From: Inonotus obliquus
Taxonomy: Eukaryota; Basidiomycota; Agaricomycetes; Hymenochaetales; Hymenochaetaceae
Direction: 5' to 3'
NCBI GenBank assembly: GCA_032164295.1
Contig: JAJHTX010000009.1
Location: forward strand, 1,116,001-1,180,000
DNA length: 64,000 bases
In this document: piece after piece, positions 1 to 11,462 of the stretch
How the letters are laid out: every line of letters begins with the position of its first letter
Numbering within the stretch: position 1 is the stretch's first letter
Notes under the pieces: generated by a model
Databases searched by the model: none
Told to the model about the DNA's origin: nothing
Seen by the model: the letters and a program-made list of their open reading frames with translations, nothing else
Made by a program: the position numbers and the translations under genes

Positions 1-606
1 ATGGTGGAAGGAGCTTACCGGGATTGCTTATGACACTTTCATTATAGGGCAAAACGCAGGCATCCAGTTAACGTATAACGGCTGTAAGGTAATACTAGCA
101 GGTTGGATCGTCCCTTCGAGGATAGTACAGCTATCTCCAGACAAGGATGGAAAGGTACGTTATCACGGTCGCCGTCCTTATGCAAGCAGTGAGAGTGCTA
201 ATTCACACTTCAGTACTACGAGAATGTCTATCTGACTACTGTACGCATCTGTACGGGTGCAACCGAGACGACTGCGTTACAGCAACGAAACTGCCAACCA
301 GGGCAGGGTTACGCGTTACAGAGCCTATTCCAGGCAACTAAAACAACCGGATGGAGACGATAGGTCCGAAATGGCTTCCGAAAGAGGGATGCCACACGCC
401 GGGAAACACCTCTTCTGGAAGTGCAATTTACTTCCCGCCCAAGAACATACCAAATATAGGCAAACTGAGCTATTCCAGAGAAAATTAGGAAGATTTTTCT
501 GCGTTACGCCCTTTATGAAGCAACCCGACCCTTGCGTTACACGTTACACCAAGCAACGCAACCAAGGCTGCGTCACCGTTACGGTTGCACCCGTACAGAT
601 GCGTAC
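1..606. other. Gene-free left edge with short repeated words
   Basis: No convincing gene is seen. The word gcgttac recurs at about 274, 312, 501 and 535, and related gttac-rich stretches surround it, giving a degenerate repeat-like texture. The open frames here overlap in several phases and show no recognisable domain. This is probably old repeat or transposon-derived sequence flanking the element that starts near 607. Confidence 0.5.
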
Positions 607-1675
607 AGTATGTGGGTGTGGGGAGTGGCAATCCGCGTCAAAAAAGTGTCCTGTGATTTTTTCGTTCGGAGCTTGAATAATTACTTTATATGTATCATAA
701 CGACGATCCTTTTTTACCGCTGTACCTTTCATATTGTCCCTGTCTGCTGCTGAGGATATCATGTCATTCTACTCATAAATAAGCATCAAAACAGTCCATA
801 CATATTGATTGAACTGAGTATCCAACACAACTAATGAATAATCAGTAATACTGGCAATTTTTACTGCTGGTTTTCGTCACCAATAAACCTATGAGCTGCA
901 TATAGTGCAGAAATACGTTGAGTATTGCTAAAAACATGCATATATTCAGCACTTCTAGACACACATACTATTGGTATACTATTATTGAAGCTTTAAAGTC
1001 TACCCAACCGATCTTTTACCTCATCTAATGTCATTGTATGCACTTCTCTCAGTGGTACATCTCTTGAATAAACAGGCCTCCATTGGCCTATATTGCATCT
1101 CCTCCTCTTATCTACATAATAAGAGCTGTATCTACCTCTTATGAAAGTAAAATAAGCGACTACACACAGTTGAGAATTGTTCTATCTCTTTCTTGTTCAA
1201 TTTGGTCAATCAGGCAATGTTTTTCGAGGCATTCTCATCAGGTCACCCGCTTGCTTTATTCCTTTTTTGTTAGTACTTCTGCATATCTTCCTGCTTCTTC
1301 TCCTCAGCAACAACTTGAAGAATTACTCAACTCAATGCATGGTGAGTATTTTACCATGTCTATCTTCAATTTCTTCAAAAAAAATTTTGAAGAAGTTGCC
1401 TAGTTCTTAAGATATGAGCCGAGATACCACCATATCTCAATAGACTTTTGTAGAAATTTTTTTTTTTTACACAGATACAATTTATGATACTAACTACATG
1501 AAATGTACAGTTTCTTTTGGCCATTATTGCATTGTGGATGGAGGTTAGTCAAGTCGAATGCATCTCTCAAAATCCGGTCACCGCTTATGCGTAACCGAGC
1601 TCCGGCAGGACGCGGCATGGGTCGTGGGAACAGGACACTTTCTTGACGCGGATTGCCACTCCCCACAGTATGTGG
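607..1675. mobile_element. Non-autonomous TIR element (Mutator-like?)
   Basis: A 37-bp word at 617-653 (core GGAGTGGCAATCCGCGTCAA) returns as its reverse complement at 1631-1667 with about one mismatch. Immediately outside the two ends the 9-mer AGTATGTGG appears as a direct repeat at 607-615 and 1667-1675, as expected of a target-site duplication. Two extra bases separate the left copy from the repeat start. The ~1 kb interior is AT-rich and has no transposase-like frame. A 9-bp duplication with TIRs fits Mutator-type (MULE) elements in general, but the class is inferred only from that length. Confidence 0.6.
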
Positions 1676-1944
1676 ATTCGAATGAGACACCGAGTCACAT
1701 GGAGGGTCTAGCAACAGCGAACCACGATAAAGTGAATGAATGGGTCATTGACAACCATCTCTTCATCAATAATAAGTAGTATCATCATACATCTGAGTCA
1801 TCATGTTGTTATTTGCATGCATATGATTTTGAATCTCGAGGCCTGATAACCCTTGTGATATGCAAATAGGAGTACTGCTTTCCATTTACAATATGAATGC
1901 TACCCTTTAGGCTTTCAATGCAAGTTACAGCTACAGCCATTTGC

Positions 1945-3085
1945 AGAAGTACAGGGAATTCCATAATACAGTCTTTTTCAAAAGTCCTGCGACACGTGCC
2001 AAATTGCCAATTTTGGCCCCCCCAGTACCTCAGAACACAAAATAAACCGTATCTCACTCAATTCTTGACCGTTTCGCGTCAACTAAGTTGCTAAATTCAT
2101 GCCTCAATAGTGCCGTCAAACCTGTAACAAATCCGAGCAAAATTGGTCAAGAATTGACCCAGACATGGCGCAAACTGTCGCTTTTTCATGTATTCCTCAT
2201 GTACATTTTTTCCTGCACTCAATTCTGGGTCTGCAACACCCACAAGTGTCTTAGAGCCCTCAGATGGAATAAATGTGAATTTAGGGCCTGCATTTGATTG
2301 AGATGTGTATTGGGCTGTAAGTGCCAGTCTGAGGCATGCCTGAAAAGCAGAAATGCCCCCTCATCCCCCAAGCTCCCCATGCCCTAGAAAAACTATCTGA
2401 AGCCAAATTCATGCATAGGAACTTGTTTAGAGTATATTTTAATGTATCTGAGCCTTTCTCAGAGCAAATTGATATGCAGGGAAGCTGGGGAAAGGTAGGG
2501 AAGCATGGTGCATATGCCCTGTCTCCCCCACCTCAAACAATGCACCAATCCTCATAGCAGACATGAGAAGTACTCAAATCACTTTCAATAGGCCCGGAAT
2601 GAACTTACATATATGAACTTGGCCTCAGGTATTTCTTTATGGGGCATGGAGAGCCTGGGGGATGAGGGGGCATTTCTGCTTTTCAGGCATGCCTCAGACT
2701 GGCACTTACAGCCCAATACACATCTCAATCAAATGCAGGCCCTAAATTCACATTTATTCCATCTGAGCATTCTGAGAAACTTTTACGTGCTGCAGACCCA
2801 GAATTGAGTGCAGGAAAAAAATATAGATGAGAAACACATGAAAAAATGACATTTTGCACCATTTCTGGGTCAATTCTTGACCAATTTTTCTCGGATTTGT
2901 TACAGATTTGACGGCATTATTGAGGCATGAATTTAGCAACTTAGTTGACGCGAAACGGTCAAGAATTGAGTGAGATACGGTTTATTTTGTGTTCTGAGGT
3001 ACTGGAGGGGCCAAAATTGGCAATTTGGCACGTGTCGCAGGACTTTTGCAAACTTTGACTGTAATTTTCGGAGAAGCTAGTACTT
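1945..3085. repeat. Large foldback palindrome (long inverted repeats)
   Basis: The sequence from about 1979 to 2420 reappears as its reverse complement from about 2608 to 3050, with roughly 85-90% identity by eye and a ~190-bp unique centre. The outer arm ends share caaaagtcctgcgacacgtg (left) and its complement (right). Weaker similarity, including a shared tacagtc, continues a few tens of bases outwards on both sides. No transposase frame and no clear target-site duplication are visible. It resembles a foldback or long-TIR non-autonomous element. Short frames inside it are mirror images of each other and are not genes. Confidence 0.8.
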
Positions 3086-3300
3086 GTACTATTTACACAA
3101 GGATCAGTAGTGATGCGTTGCTCAGACATAGGAGTGCGAAGACAGATATATGAGGTGGGGAACAATTGAGAAGACGAGGAGGTTGGAAGGAGACGGGGGG
3201 ACAGGAGGGACTTAACGTCGCTGTGGCCGATACTGGCAACTCGCCAGAGCCGTGACAGAGTTCCGCTTTTTTGGAGATGGGTCCCATCCCAGACAGACCG

Positions 3301-4560
3301 CTAATTGATAACAATGGCTGTCTTTCCCCCGGTAACGCAAGTGCCGGAGGAGTTCCTTTGGCAATTGAAGCCCTCGTCGGGGCATTTGCATTGATCTTTC
3401 GGGGTTTTCCCTTCCATCTTCGCCCCAGGACAAAACCACGTTTTTGGCTCGTAATGTCTTTCGCGCATATGCCTTGTCTTTGCGCTTTGCTACCGAAGGT
3501 TCGGTCGCACCCTTCATAATCGCAGCTGTGTTGCCAAGCTCGCGTACTGGTGCCAGCGTTCTGGGCTCGGAGATTTGACCCAGAATTATCTCGCTCGGAG
3601 ACACGAGAGGGAGCGGCGTGATCGCCAGAAAGATGGTTAGAGCTGCCAACAACGACACCGTTGACGGATGTCGTCGAGTGCTTCGGCATCTCTTGATAAA
3701 TGTTGTATGATTCGCTTATTTGCAAACTTGCACATGAGTCAAGACTCATATGTTGAAGCCGGTTGATGTCGGCCTGTGGAACTTGAGGAACATGAGATGG
3801 TTCCGATCCGTGTCCGTCAGGCTCAGGACTTTCAGCGGTGCTTGAGGTTGATGCTGATGCATCCGTAAATGGACTGCCATGCCTGTAGGATAGATGCGAT
3901 GCATAGTGTGGATGAGGCAGGGGCTGGATTTCGAAAGGAGGCGCCGTGCTATGTATGCCTTGGCCATGCCCAAAGGGCTGACCACATGCAGTGTACGCGC
4001 TATCTGGGTGAACGAAAGGCCCGAACGCTGAGCTCTGCGATACCTGGGACTCCACCTGTGTGTAAGTCCCGCTCAAGAAAGAGGGAGGCATCATCATCTC
4101 TTGATAAGATGGGTGGATGATGCCCGACTCCATCTGATTGTAATCGTCGCTCCCGTACGAGAGGGACGGGAACCAATTGGTATACCCTTCGGCGGCGGCA
4201 TGAGAGAAAGATTCAAAGGCCGATGTAGTGGGCCACGATGTTCACTTTGGGTGGGACGTTCCGGATCCGGATGGGGCTGAACCAACTCCATGTCTTTCTC
4301 GACAGTAAGGGAGAGCGAGCTGACACAGTGATGGATATCATTTAGCTGATTAAACAGCGGGTACCTGTCCAATCGAATCAGCACCCGCATACCATCTCGC
4401 AAATGACGCTGTCGGTACTCACTCATCCAGATCATCATGTCTAGTAGATTCCTCTTCGCTCGAAACAAGCACGCCCTCTAGGGTTTCCTCCAATGTGTGA
4501 TATCTTACCTACGATATCCTCGAGAGATTCCCTGCTGGTCATGATTATTGTAAATAATTT
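3301..4560 (-). pseudogene. C2H2 zinc-finger protein gene with broken frame
   Basis: The main frame (4133 to about 3440) encodes a Ser/Pro/His-rich region typical of fungal transcription factors, then the start of a C2H2 finger, CDYEGCDRTFGSKAQ (C-x4-C). In that frame the finger loses its histidines. In another frame, right after the same point, the DNA encodes TRHMRERHYEP, which supplies H-x4-H at the expected 12-residue spacing if one base were missing near 3470. A second frame switch seems to lie near 4200-4290, where a coding-like segment (MELVQPHPDPERPTQSEHRG) sits out of frame with the downstream one. A further acidic segment (VSSEEESTRHDDLDE) lies near 4440-4480. The palindromic repeat begins just beyond the 3' end. 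I read this as a decaying or mis-sequenced zinc-finger gene. Its DNA target and role are unknown and the limits are approximate. Confidence 0.55.
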
Positions 4561-4676
4561 ATGATATTGATTGTTTCGTACATTCAAATGACAATCGAAC
4601 AGGAACTTCAGACTGCTAAACATATCTTCCCACCCAAATACCTTCTATTATATCCCCCCACTGCCAAAAATCCGAA

Positions 4677-6184
4677 TTACTCATCCTCATCAAGAATGCT
4701 TTTCATCTCGCTTTGAGAAAGAACCGTCAAGTTCACCGTTCCCAACTTGTCCAAGCTTCCCTTCAATGACTGTATGTCAATATGAGGACATTCAGTCACA
4801 ATGAGAGTCTTCAATTTGTTACGGTAGTTGAGACTTCGAAGAAAGACCTCTTCTGGGGTCTCCGGAAAATGCAACTCCAATGTTTCGACCTTTTTGAAGC
4901 ACCTAAGGAAGCCGAAGACAACACCTATATCTTCTACATTCTCAGGACGGGATCCAGAATAAACAGACAGGTGAGTAACCTGCCGGGCCCATACCAGAGG
5001 ACCATATTTAGTGCGATTATATTCATCATCCCACCCGTCAAAGATTCCAATGTCTGCCACTTCATGAAAGGCAATCTGAACATGGAGAGTGGCCTTTCTT
5101 GGAATTATCATTGCGTTAATGATGCCTCCAAGGGCACCTGAGGTCGAACGTGTGGTGAAGCGACGATAACTGACATAGTTGGAAATGGAGAATGAAGTCA
5201 TTCGATCGCAGAGTTTCACTCGGGGGAGTATCGTCCCAAGGAGTATTGGATTGCCATCACGATCCTCCTCCGTTTTGACATAGGGTACCTCAATTATAAG
5301 ACTTTGAAGACTTTTTAATCGTGACAGGAATTCCAACAGTTGGGCGATACTGTCGGAATTCTCGAAGTCTTCTGTCACCCGAAAAGCAAAATGCGTTAAA
5401 TTATTGAATATTGCTTTATCAGAACCCTGTTGGAGCGGTTCTGTCTTGTTGATGACCGGAGCCAGATCGCAGGTGTATATAGCCATGCTCTTCGCATCCT
5501 TGAAATCCCATAGTTGAAGGATAGCGTTATAATCGTCTTCCTTCCAATCAAAGCAAAGTTCCACATTCTCCACTCGGTGAATGACCTTGATGCCTCTATC
5601 CCTCATTTTGCCAACGTTGAGGAACCGAACTCTGAGGTTCTGGCATCGTTCACAGAGACTCATCATCTTGTCATAGACCTTGTTGAGTTCTGGACACGGA
5701 CGTAGTTCGATATCCATTGTAAGCGGCAGATCTTTGCATCGCTTGATACATTCCTCCAAGTCCTCCCTCAAGAGGTACTCATTATTCACCCATAACCAGA
5801 GGAACGGAGAGTTGTATATGGCCTCATTGAGAATCAAAGGATGTCGAGGAGCCTCGTTAATGATTCGCTTTGCATTATTGCAATCGTACTTGTCCTTGCC
5901 CACTACGGCACATTTGAGGATGTAGGATGAGATCTCGTTCGCGATAGTACAGAGCTCGTCAAGCTGTTCGATCTGGTCGAAAGCGACTTCAAGTGGAAGA
6001 CTTTCTTCCGGGAAACTATAGAATCAGATTATCTTTTGTCCTTAGTTAATATCTGAGTTGATGCTCGCCTGTCTGAGGTTAAGAAGTCTCGAACCTTCCT
6101 TCCCATCGAAAGCGTTTTCTTTAAGAACCTATCGACGGCATCGACTTTCTTGATAGGATCATTTGAAGGTACACCGTGAGACAT
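4677..6184 (-). CDS. F-box/LRR-like hypothetical protein
   Basis: Two exons join in frame: 6184-6069 (ATG in context ctcaccATG) and 6015-4677, giving 484 aa. The 53-nt intron starts with GC rather than GT (AG|GCGAGC) and ends in TAG. After about 45 polar residues the start of exon 2 reads SLPLEVAFDQIEQLDEL, a Leu-Pro entry resembling a divergent F-box. The remaining ~400 residues have the spaced leucine and hydrophobic pattern of irregular LRR proteins (for example QVTHLSVYSGS, KVETLELHFPET, KLKTLIVTECPH), with an acidic tail. Large families of this kind in mushrooms are presumed SCF ubiquitin-ligase substrate adaptors. The F-box itself is weak, so the family call is an inference. It lies tail-to-head downstream of the broken zinc-finger gene. 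Confidence 0.6.
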
Positions 6185-7934
6185 GGTGAGTTTCTCAGAG
6201 GCGTGGTCTAGTAGCGTTCTGAGTGAGAGGAGGAGGCGAGAAGAGACGCACAGATATTTAAACCAAACCTTCGTCTTATGTGGCAAAAATGTTAGCGGCA
6301 ACACAACAACACCAATCTTGCCACTTACCATGTATCCACATAAAAATGTCGCACCATTCCTTCGGGAATCAGAGGATACAACGCATGTCCCATAGTCTGA
6401 CGCATCGACCTGATAGAAGAAAGGGCGAGTGGCTGGTCTGAACAGTGTCTGGAACTCTGTAGCGACCCAAGCACGGAGCATTCTTTTTCAGCTCCTAGTA
6501 AGTAAAGGCAGGACTAGCGAGTCACGCACGGACTGATCACCAAGACAAAAAGTTCAGCATTCTGATAGCGAGCAAGACCCTCAAGAAGACGTCAATAACG
6601 CAAGCTCCGGTCTAGTGTTGAAAGGTCGCCTGAGGAGAAGGAAAGAAAGGCGATATAACGCAAGTGCCACACAATCGTTGCGACGTAAAGGTCGAGATCA
6701 AGAAACCAGAGTCAGAATCGACAGTCGAACCAAATATCTCGCAAAGTATGCAAGGCCATGATCCCTTGAAAGAGAATAGCTAGAATAGATTATTCGCCGC
6801 AATAGACAAGATAGAAAGACTCGAGTTGAAGGTACAGCGTCGATCATCGCAAGTCCGAATAAAGAAGTCGTCAAGATAGATCATCACATCTTATGTAATG
6901 TCAGGTACCAATTTCTTCCAAGTTGCGTGGTAGGAGTCGGTGCTGTGCAGAATAATGTCTTCAAGGAGGTCTCGCGAGACAGATGGACACCCGATATCAC
7001 TAAGGATTCGTTAGCGCGACCAGTTCAGACATCCAGACTCCAGACGTGTTCGAGGTTCCGAGGTTCCCATGATGTTCGTTTGTTCGCTTGGATGACTGGA
7101 TGGCTGTGATGATGTCGACGCGGACGCATGGTACAAGGTGCTTTTCTTGATTCGTAATAGTAGTGGGATGGATACAAGAGCCATTTCCCCGTTTTACTTG
7201 ACCTAACCTGGGATTGACGTTCGCGGAAGGAGGGAAAACTCTTTGGTTGACTTCGTTGTTATTGTGTGAGAATAAGAAGATATCTTCGTTTGATCTTCCC
7301 ATCCATTATCCATTCCAAGCACCTCGTTGTTCCTCTCAAAAGTGGGATATGTAAGGCGTCAATCTCCTCTTGCATTCCGAGAAGGCCGGTTTGCCTGATT
7401 TTTCAGGCGTGGTCAAAATGTGTGATGGTTGATGATAGGATCGGAACTTCGGAAGCAATAGCAGTACTAACCAGCACAGGATAACAACCAGACATCAGAC
7501 TTTCACTCGAACCTGTACATCCATCAACCCAACTCTACCCCTCCGTTCCCAGCGATGCGAAGAAAAACAGTTGAAGCGTCGTTGATAATTGATTTATCGA
7601 ATGAGCTGTGCTACAAGACGAATAGGTGGATAAGCGCCTGTTGCCAGATCGGATGTAAGTCGGAGACGTTGCCTTATAGTTGAACACGAGTTTGAGGCGA
7701 GATGCATAATAAGCCATGCGATGAGATGGCGGCGAGGTCGAGTATGGTAGCCCAAGTCCACCAAGTACAGCCTCTTGTGTTGTCTGCCAGCGTTTCTCTT
7801 GCCTTTTTTCTCATCCATTATTACTTTTTCTATATATTCTCTTTCCTTCCCTCCCGTCCCGGTGACGTCTACAAATATTTCCACCTCATTCAAACGCCCC
7901 TATTCCTCACCTCGCTTTCCCTCATTCCCGCCAA
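6185..7934. other. Intergenic region, 1.75 kb
   Basis: No supportable gene is seen. The region separates the minus-strand F-box-like gene from the plus-strand DUF6699-type gene, so it should hold two divergent promoters. Short frames overlap on both strands without domain or codon signal. The last ~150 bases before 7935 are pyrimidine-rich, with a TATATA stretch near 7830, as in the promoter and 5' leader of a highly expressed fungal gene. Confidence 0.5.
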
Positions 7935-8675
7935 ATGCTCGCAACGATGCATCCACACAGTGCACTCGACCCAACATTCCTCGGCTCATTCAAGCGTCTC
8001 TTCTCGCAGAAGGGGTGTTACCTGGACCTTGACATGACACGACGAGTGGACTGGTACACACGACGTCGTCCACACTCCTCCACGTTCCTCGACGAACCAG
8101 CAACAAACCCTCCAAGATGCGAATTAACACTCCTCTGTCCCGAACTCCGTGCACTCATCTCCCAATCCACCCCCGACATGTTATCCGACGCCTCATCCGA
8201 AGGTCACGTCGATAAAGACATCTGGACTTTACGAATTCGTCAAACTCGTATTATCACAGTACGAGACGTCCTAGCCCATCTCGATCGTTTCCTCTATGCA
8301 GAAGTACCAGCATCTTATTGGCCTGAAGATCCACAACTTCAAGAACGTATCGAATGCGCACATCGTTTACGAGTTAAACACCTCTCACGTACGCACGGTA
8401 AATCCGCTCGTATCGGTGCTCGAATGAGTGTCAACTTTATGAGTGGACGAGAACACATCGCTCCTTTATGTTTCATGCAAGTCGTCGAATGCGCTGAAGT
8501 AGACGAAAATGGTCGAATGGTAAAACGGGATCGAAAAGTCGCTCCACGGATTGATTGGCTTGGTGGGAAATTCTTTTTTGCCGGGTTGAAGAAATCGGCG
8601 TATGGTCGTGATGAAGCAGATTTCGTACTCAATATGGAGGCACCTTGGGCGAGACGACGGAGGTCTTTGTCGTGA
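7935..8675 (+). CDS. DUF6699-type protein, intronless
   Basis: Single exon, 246 aa. The ATG at 7947 (giving MHPHSALDPTF) aligns with the start of the paralog at 11463, so it may be the true start, 4 codons inside. Visible order: a basic N-terminus with VDWYTRRRP, a Cys/Leu strand (ELTLLCPELRALI), the family-typical ITVRDVLAHLDRFLY at about residues 105-119, a variable basic stretch, then RIDWLGGKFFFAGLKKSAYG near the C-terminus. The combination of T-x-R-D-V-L followed by R-x-D-x-L-G-x-x-x-F-x-G-L matches what I know as DUF6699, a basidiomycete-specific domain of unknown function. No signal peptide or membrane segment is seen. It is one of several such genes in this window, and all lack introns in their core while most neighbours have several. 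Confidence 0.75.
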   Translation: MLATMHPHSALDPTFLGSFKRLFSQKGCYLDLDMTRRVDWYTRRRPHSSTFLDEPATNPPRCELTLLCPELRALISQSTPDMLSDASSEGHVDKDIWTLRIRQTRIITVRDVLAHLDRFLYAEVPASYWPEDPQLQERIECAHRLRVKHLSRTHGKSARIGARMSVNFMSGREHIAPLCFMQVVECAEVDENGRMVKRDRKVAPRIDWLGGKFFFAGLKKSAYGRDEADFVLNMEAPWARRRRSLS

Positions 8676-10180
8676 ACGAATCTCTCCTGGACACTAGACA
8701 CTTGCTTGCCTTTCGTCTCAGTTTTTTTTCTTTCCTTTCGGCTTTCTTGGGCTTGAACCGTACGCAATTTTCCCATTTTTAACCTTATGATATCCTCTCT
8801 CACATCGCATAGACACTCAACTGTATTATTGCTGTAATCACGTATGCACTCATGCTCATTGTAGCACCATGGACTGTTCAAAAGCAGCAGTAGGAGTAGG
8901 GGAGGGATTTCCTCTTTTCGCTTATGTAATCCCCACTGTGTCGATGTCACTGATGACGTCCTCGTCCTCGTCCATCATACCAATATTATGTAATGCATAG
9001 CTCTATCTCTTTCGTAATATCGTATACATGTACGTTTCTCATCATATTGTAATGTTCATTCCGAGTCGAATAGAGATATGCAATATGTGATATATCAGGC
9101 TCGAGAAAGTACTACAGTGTGATGCGGCACGTGTCGACAACTCTGTGGCGGTCGCAATTTTGAGTTTCAGACCCGGAGAATATTTTTTTTGTAATAGAAG
9201 TAACAAAGTTATGCGTTTTTCCGGGGTTTTTGATGGGCCATCAAAAATGTTTCAATTTTTTTGGAAATAAAAATACTGAAAAAATCGAATAAAAAATAGG
9301 GGCTGCTGTGGCATGCTTTTTCTTCATTCCCCAATGTTCTGAGACCTGACAGGTTACCTTGAATGCCACCATGCAATGCAAAATCGAAAAAAACCTTGTA
9401 AATTTTTGTAAAGACGCTTACTGGAACAACAATTGCTATTGATGTCGAATCATCGGACACAATCTGTACGGTGAAGAATAAGATACAGGATAAAGAAAGG
9501 TATAGTTACCTTTGCATCATCAAATCAAAACTCACAACTATACAGTACTCCGCCAAACCAGCAGCACCTTACCTTCGCATGTAGATTGAGGGGTGCATAT
9601 ATGCAGCCTCTCACGATTTCTTGAACAGTAGATAATTTCTTGATGAGGCAATGATCGACGTGATTTTGTTATATAATATACCTGATTTGGTCATATTTGA
9701 TGGCATTACTAATTAAATTAAATAATTTTTAATTATTTAAATATTTGTTTCAATTTTTCCCAAGAAAAATTTTCGACCTCAAGAAAAAAATCTTAAAAAA
9801 TGCAAGTTATATTCCTACATACTCTAGCTATCCATTTATACACTTTAAATGTCAATCCGAAGTGTTGTGGAGGAGGAGATACAGTTGCAATTTAACGTGA
9901 CTTGAGTTGTCGGCTTTAGCCGCTCCAAACTGTAGTGCTATTTGTGCCATCCGAATCAATATGATCGATGACCATAAAGAGTCGGAGTCACAAAAAGTTA
10001 TCGAAGCAATCATCGAAAAAACGACGAGTCGTGGACTGTCCAGGTTCAGGTACATATATGGTAGGCAGAAGGCAGAAGGCAGTAGGCAGAAGGCAGTAGG
10101 CGATGTATCTCGCACAACTGCGATACTCTGCGATTTGATATGCGTATATAGTTCCTAAACAGTAGTCAGTCAGTCAGTCA
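8676..10180. other. AT-rich intergenic region with short tandem repeats
   Basis: No convincing gene. 9190-9800 is strongly AT-rich with runs of A and T. A minus frame around 9209-9460 has no recognisable domain. At 10062-10104 a variable array of ggcagaa/ggcagta words occurs, and at about 10162-10186 a (CAGT)n microsatellite. Confidence 0.5.
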
Positions 10181-10186
10181 GTCAGC
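10062..10186. repeat. Two microsatellites
   Basis: A minisatellite-like run of GGCAGAA/GGCAGTA words occupies about 10062-10104. A (CAGT)n run of five to six units occupies about 10162-10186. A second short (AGTC)n run occurs near 10897-10910. Confidence 0.8.
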
Positions 10187-10550
10187 AAGTATTGATATGA
10201 AGTGATAATTCCGTCGAATATTTCCGTATTTTGAATTTAGGTCCTTTGGGCCGGGGCGGGGACCCCTTCTCGCCCGTGTGGTACGCCAACGTGGGTTCGG
10301 AAGGAAGGCCGGCGTGGTCGTAGTAGGATAGGTGCCCAGCGTGCTGGTCAGGAGCAGGAGTGTAGGAAGTAGGAAGTATCGCTGGACGGGGGCGCGGCCG
10401 CCAAAGCCTAGGTAGAAGCCCGACGCGGTGGTGGTGGTCTGGTCAGGGAGATAGGAGCCTCCTCCTCGTTCCTCTCGTCCTCTGAGTCCAGATCCGGGTT
10501 GTAGTTCAGTTCCTAGCAAACTCAATACACTGCTTGATGAAATCGGCAAT
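10185..10550 (-). other. Possible exon of an unrecognised minus-strand gene
   Basis: On the minus strand one frame reads GHLSYYDHAGLPSEPTLAY and then SPPRPKGPKFKIRKYSTEL before a stop near 10186. This is compositionally coding-like and less repetitive than its surroundings. Upstream (10400-10550) a different frame, GSYLPDQTTTTASGFYLGF, looks better, so an intron or frame shift would be needed to join them. I see no start, no clear splice pair and no family match. It may be the 3' part of a real gene or a remnant. Confidence 0.25.
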
Positions 10551-10575
10551 CTGCAGAGAGGCTAGAGAACTGAAG

Positions 10576-10669
10576 ACTGAAGAGAGGGAAAACGAGATGG
10601 TTTTAGTATGGAATAGGGATAAACTGAAGAGAGGGAAAACGAGATGGTTTTAGTATGGGATAGAGATAA
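10576..10669. repeat. 47-bp direct tandem duplication
   Basis: The unit beginning actgaagagagggaaaacga at 10576 is repeated head-to-tail from 10623, with about two differences. It lies in non-coding sequence between the DUF6699-type genes. It is probably a recent slippage or replication duplication. Confidence 0.85.
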
Positions 10670-11317
10670 TCATAAAGAAAAGAAGGGACAGACTTTTGTA
10701 TGGTTCGAAAGGTTAAGAATGAGCTGAGGGACTTGTACCAATAGACGTTTGGCGAGGGACTCGCGAGAGAGAGGCCACCATCAGCAAAAAGTCGCGTTCG
10801 ATACACAATCCATTCTAGTAAAGGTAATGAGATGGAATGAGATGAGAAACAAGCCTAGCACATGATAGCTTAGTCACGTGCCAAACTCCTGGCCTTAGTC
10901 AGTCAGTCAGCAGGTGGAAAGCTGTACGTACGTCGACTCAAAGACGGTCATGCATAGGGATAGGATGGGATGAAGCTGCGCTCACCGCCAAGGACTGCGC
11001 CGAGCTGAGCACTTTACCCCACACAACACCAAATCTCGCGCCAGTTCCCTCCCGAGTATATGCATATGCTTCACGTAAGAGCTTGTACACATGGCCCATT
11101 TGGAATAAGTTCCGCCAACTTGGGATGAATCTTGTTCCTGGCGCAGCCTCCTAGATCTGTTGTCTTTTTCCGTTTTGTTTTCTGCTCACTCAAGTCGCCT
11201 TGATCACCCAAGATTGGTACTGACCCAGACTTGAGCCCTAGATGAACACGAGGCTTTGAATTGAAATTGTTGTGGCTGAGCAGAGCCGAGTACTTCTTGG
11301 GTTCTTGTGTGTCGAAT

Positions 11318-11323
11318 TATAAA
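11318..11323 (+). promoter_or_regulatory. TATA box-like motif for the gene at 11463
   Basis: TATAAA lies about 140 bases upstream of the ATG at 11463. It is followed by a pyrimidine-rich leader (cctcctcctcctta onward) ending just before gcaATGc. Spacing and leader resemble those of well-expressed fungal genes. Confidence 0.45.
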
Positions 11324-11462
11324 CGGGTCTACCGCCGAACCTGTGCACTGCACCCTCCTCCTCCTTACTTTAAATACCTTCATTCCTCCACGATTTCTCC
11401 CGTCTCTTTCAGCCTTTACCATTCACATCATCCTTGCGGCTTTCTCTTTCCCAGACTTCGCA

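Noticed and set aside
2088..2939. Two similar 60-69 codon frames on opposite strands (2088-2297 plus, 2754-2939 minus)
   Set aside because: They are mirror images produced by the palindrome arms and carry no domain or splice signals.
3212..3658. 148-codon minus frame overlapping the zinc-finger region
   Set aside because: It is a third frame through the same DNA. Neither Cys nor His of the finger is readable in it.
8339..8950. 203-codon minus-strand frame opposite the first DUF6699-type gene
   Set aside because: Antisense shadow of a well-supported coding region. Basic low-complexity text without a domain.
9209..9460. 83-codon minus frame in the AT-rich gap
   Set aside because: AT-driven composition (Phe/Ile/Lys), no domain, no conserved start context.
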